The notes under the pieces were generated by a model. It saw only the letters and a list, made by a program, of their open reading frames with translations. It was not told the DNA's origin and did no database searches. A program made the translations under genes and the position numbers. Of a stretch of 6,467 bases of DNA, positions 5,391 to 6,467 are shown piece by piece. Source of the stretch: Peptococcaceae bacterium (GTDB taxonomy: Bacteria; Bacillota; DSM-12270; Thermacetogeniales; Thermacetogeniaceae); assembly GCA_003132605.1 (NCBI GenBank), contig PKYJ01000006.1, positions 1 through 6,467 on the forward strand, read 5' to 3'. Every line of letters starts with the position of its first letter. The first letter of the stretch is position 1.

Positions 5391-5840
5391 ATGCGCATCG
5401 CCATCGGCAGTGATCATGCAGGATTCAAGCTCAAGGGGATCATCAAACAGCGGTTCAACGCTCCTGACAGGGAATTCACCGACTTCGGGTTGAACACACC
5501 GCAGCCCGCGGATTACCCGGACATTGCAGCCGCCGTCGGCGAGGCGGTAGCCCGGGGGGATTACGACCAGGGGATCCTGGTCTGCGGGACCGGGATCGGG
5601 ATGGCGATCGCCGCCAACAAGGTGCCCGGCATTCGGGCCGCTCTGTGCCACGACGTCTTCACCGCCAAGGCCGCCCGGGAACACAACGACGCCAACATCC
5701 TGACCCTGGGGGAGCGGGTGCTGCAGCCGGAGGTGGCCTGCGACATCGTCGATGCCTGGCTGCAGGCATGCTTCGCCGGCGGCCGCCACGCCCGGCGATT
5801 GGGCAAGATACGCGAGTTAGAAAAGAGATACAGTTGTTGA
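5391..5840 (+). CDS. rpiB: ribose-5-phosphate isomerase B
   Basis: The enzyme interconverts ribose 5-phosphate and ribulose 5-phosphate in the pentose phosphate pathway; some RpiB/LacAB members act on allose or galactose phosphates. The 149-residue length is normal. SDHAGFKLK (7-15) is the N-terminal phosphosugar motif. VCGTGIGMAIAANKVPGIRA (64-83) carries the catalytic base C65 and T67, and AREHNDANILTLGERV (95-110) carries the ring-opening H98, so it is the Cys/His type and not the Glu type of Actinobacteria. ATG 5391 follows a consensus GGAGGTGA (5377-5384) with 6-nt spacing, the best binding site in the window. The 57-bp gap after ywlE shows no convincing promoter or terminator. The neighbourhood ywlE-rpiB-glyA matches that of Bacillus ywlF. 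Confidence 0.95.
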   Translation: MRIAIGSDHAGFKLKGIIKQRFNAPDREFTDFGLNTPQPADYPDIAAAVGEAVARGDYDQGILVCGTGIGMAIAANKVPGIRAALCHDVFTAKAAREHNDANILTLGERVLQPEVACDIVDAWLQACFAGGRHARRLGKIRELEKRYSC

Positions 5841-5857
5841 GCATGGAGGATGGAAGT

Positions 5858-6467
5858 ATGGACTACATCGAGAAGTACGTGCTGCCGGTTGACCCGGAGG
5901 TGGCCGCGGCCATCGCCGGAGAGGAGCGGCGCCAGGAGCATGGCCTGGAACTGATCGCTTCGGAGAACGATGCCAGCAGGGCAGTGATGGCCGCCCAGGG
6001 TTCGGTGATGACCAACAAGTACGCCGAGGGCTACCCCGGGCACCGTTACTATGGTGGCTGCGCCAATATGGACGTGGTGGAGGACCTGGCGCGCCGGCGG
6101 GCGGAGGAGATCTTCGGAGCGGAGCATGTCAACGTGCAGCCCCATTCGGGAACCCAGGCGAACATGGCGGTATATTTGGCCATGCTCAAGCCCGGCGACC
6201 GCATTTTGGGCATGAGCCTCAGCCACGGCGGGCACCTGACCCATGGCAGCCGCGTCAGTGCATCCGGCATCTACTACGAGAGCCATTTCTATGGAGTCAA
6301 CGGTGATGGCATCCTTGACTATGAGGAGATCCGGCGCGGGGCACGGGAGGTGCGGCCCCGGCTGATCATTGCCGGCGCCAGTGCCTACCCCCGGGTCATC
6401 GACTTTGCCGCCTTCGGGGAGATCGCCCGGGAGGTGGGGGCCTACCTGATGGTGGACATGGCCCACA
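5858..6467 (+). CDS. glyA: serine hydroxymethyltransferase, 5' part
   Basis: GlyA is a PLP enzyme that converts serine and tetrahydrofolate to glycine and methylenetetrahydrofolate, feeding one-carbon and purine/thymidylate synthesis. Only 203 of the usual 410-420 codons are inside the window; the frame runs off the 3' edge without a stop. Visible family blocks are LIASEN (32-37), TNKYAEGYPGHRYYGG (52-67), VQPHSGTQANMAVYLAML (93-110), SHGGHLTHG (122-130), GASAYPR (173-179) and VDMAH (199-203), the last being the PLP-contacting Asp and His. The catalytic lysine lies beyond the edge. ATG 5858 has GGAGGAT (5845-5851) with 6-nt spacing and follows the rpiB stop by 17 nt, suggesting co-transcription. 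Small departures from the common sequence occur at 38-40 (DAS after SEN) and 68-72 (CANMD). Confidence 0.96.
   Translation, partial: MDYIEKYVLPVDPEVAAAIAGEERRQEHGLELIASENDASRAVMAAQGSVMTNKYAEGYPGHRYYGGCANMDVVEDLARRRAEEIFGAEHVNVQPHSGTQANMAVYLAMLKPGDRILGMSLSHGGHLTHGSRVSASGIYYESHFYGVNGDGILDYEEIRRGAREVRPRLIIAGASAYPRVIDFAAFGEIAREVGAYLMVDMAH

Noticed and set aside
5561..6466. 301-codon open frame on the minus strand
   Set aside because: It is opposite rpiB and glyA, both clearly coding on the plus strand.

Overview
The window is a compact, all-plus-strand housekeeping segment of a GC-rich bacterial chromosome. The gene order rpmE – DUF1385 – prfA – prmC – sua5/ywlC – ywlE – rpiB – glyA is close to the ywl region of Bacillus and to many Clostridia. 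Strong AGGAGGTGA-like ribosome binding sites, TTG and GTG starts, and a YwlE-type phosphatase also point to a high-GC Firmicute, probably a Clostridia/Peptococcaceae/Moorella-like lineage. This placement is an inference; the species cannot be named from the sequence.

Layout: positions 22-50 hold a near-consensus sigma-A promoter with an extended -10. It is followed by a structured leader of about 105 nt and then rpmE (zinc-binding L31, 163-363). A textbook intrinsic terminator (365-393) sits directly behind rpmE. Next come the DUF1385 membrane protein (418-1299), release factor 1 (prfA, 1367-2497) and its glutamine methyltransferase (prmC, 2504-3430). A 61-codon fragment of an ArsB/NhaD-type permease overlaps the prmC stop codon (3427-3612). 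After it come the threonylcarbamoyl-AMP synthase (3636-4790), a low-molecular-weight phosphatase probably specific for phosphoarginine (4803-5333), rpiB (5391-5840), and the first 203 codons of glyA, cut by the window edge (5858-6467). No stretch over 300 bases lacks a gene.

How the genes work together: RF1 and PrmC are an enzyme-substrate pair, since PrmC methylates the GGQ glutamine of RF1. L31 and the t6A enzyme Sua5 also serve translation. YwlE probably serves protein-arginine phosphorylation, and RpiB and GlyA serve pentose phosphate and one-carbon metabolism. After the rpmE terminator I see no convincing new promoter, so the downstream genes may depend on read-through or on a promoter I did not recognise.

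The most unusual signal is a short repeat present twice, inside the 3' end of prfA (2445-2490) and inside prmC (2841-2886). The copies share 28 of 29 bases in their core and are translated in different reading frames. Each can fold into a three-helix junction, and two of the base changes between copies keep the pairing. This looks like a small structured repeat that inserts into genes, in the manner of Rickettsia palindromic elements. A second oddity is the permease fragment with an excellent ribosome binding site. A third is the rpmE leader, which can form alternative hairpins and a possible pseudoknot onto the Shine-Dalgarno region.
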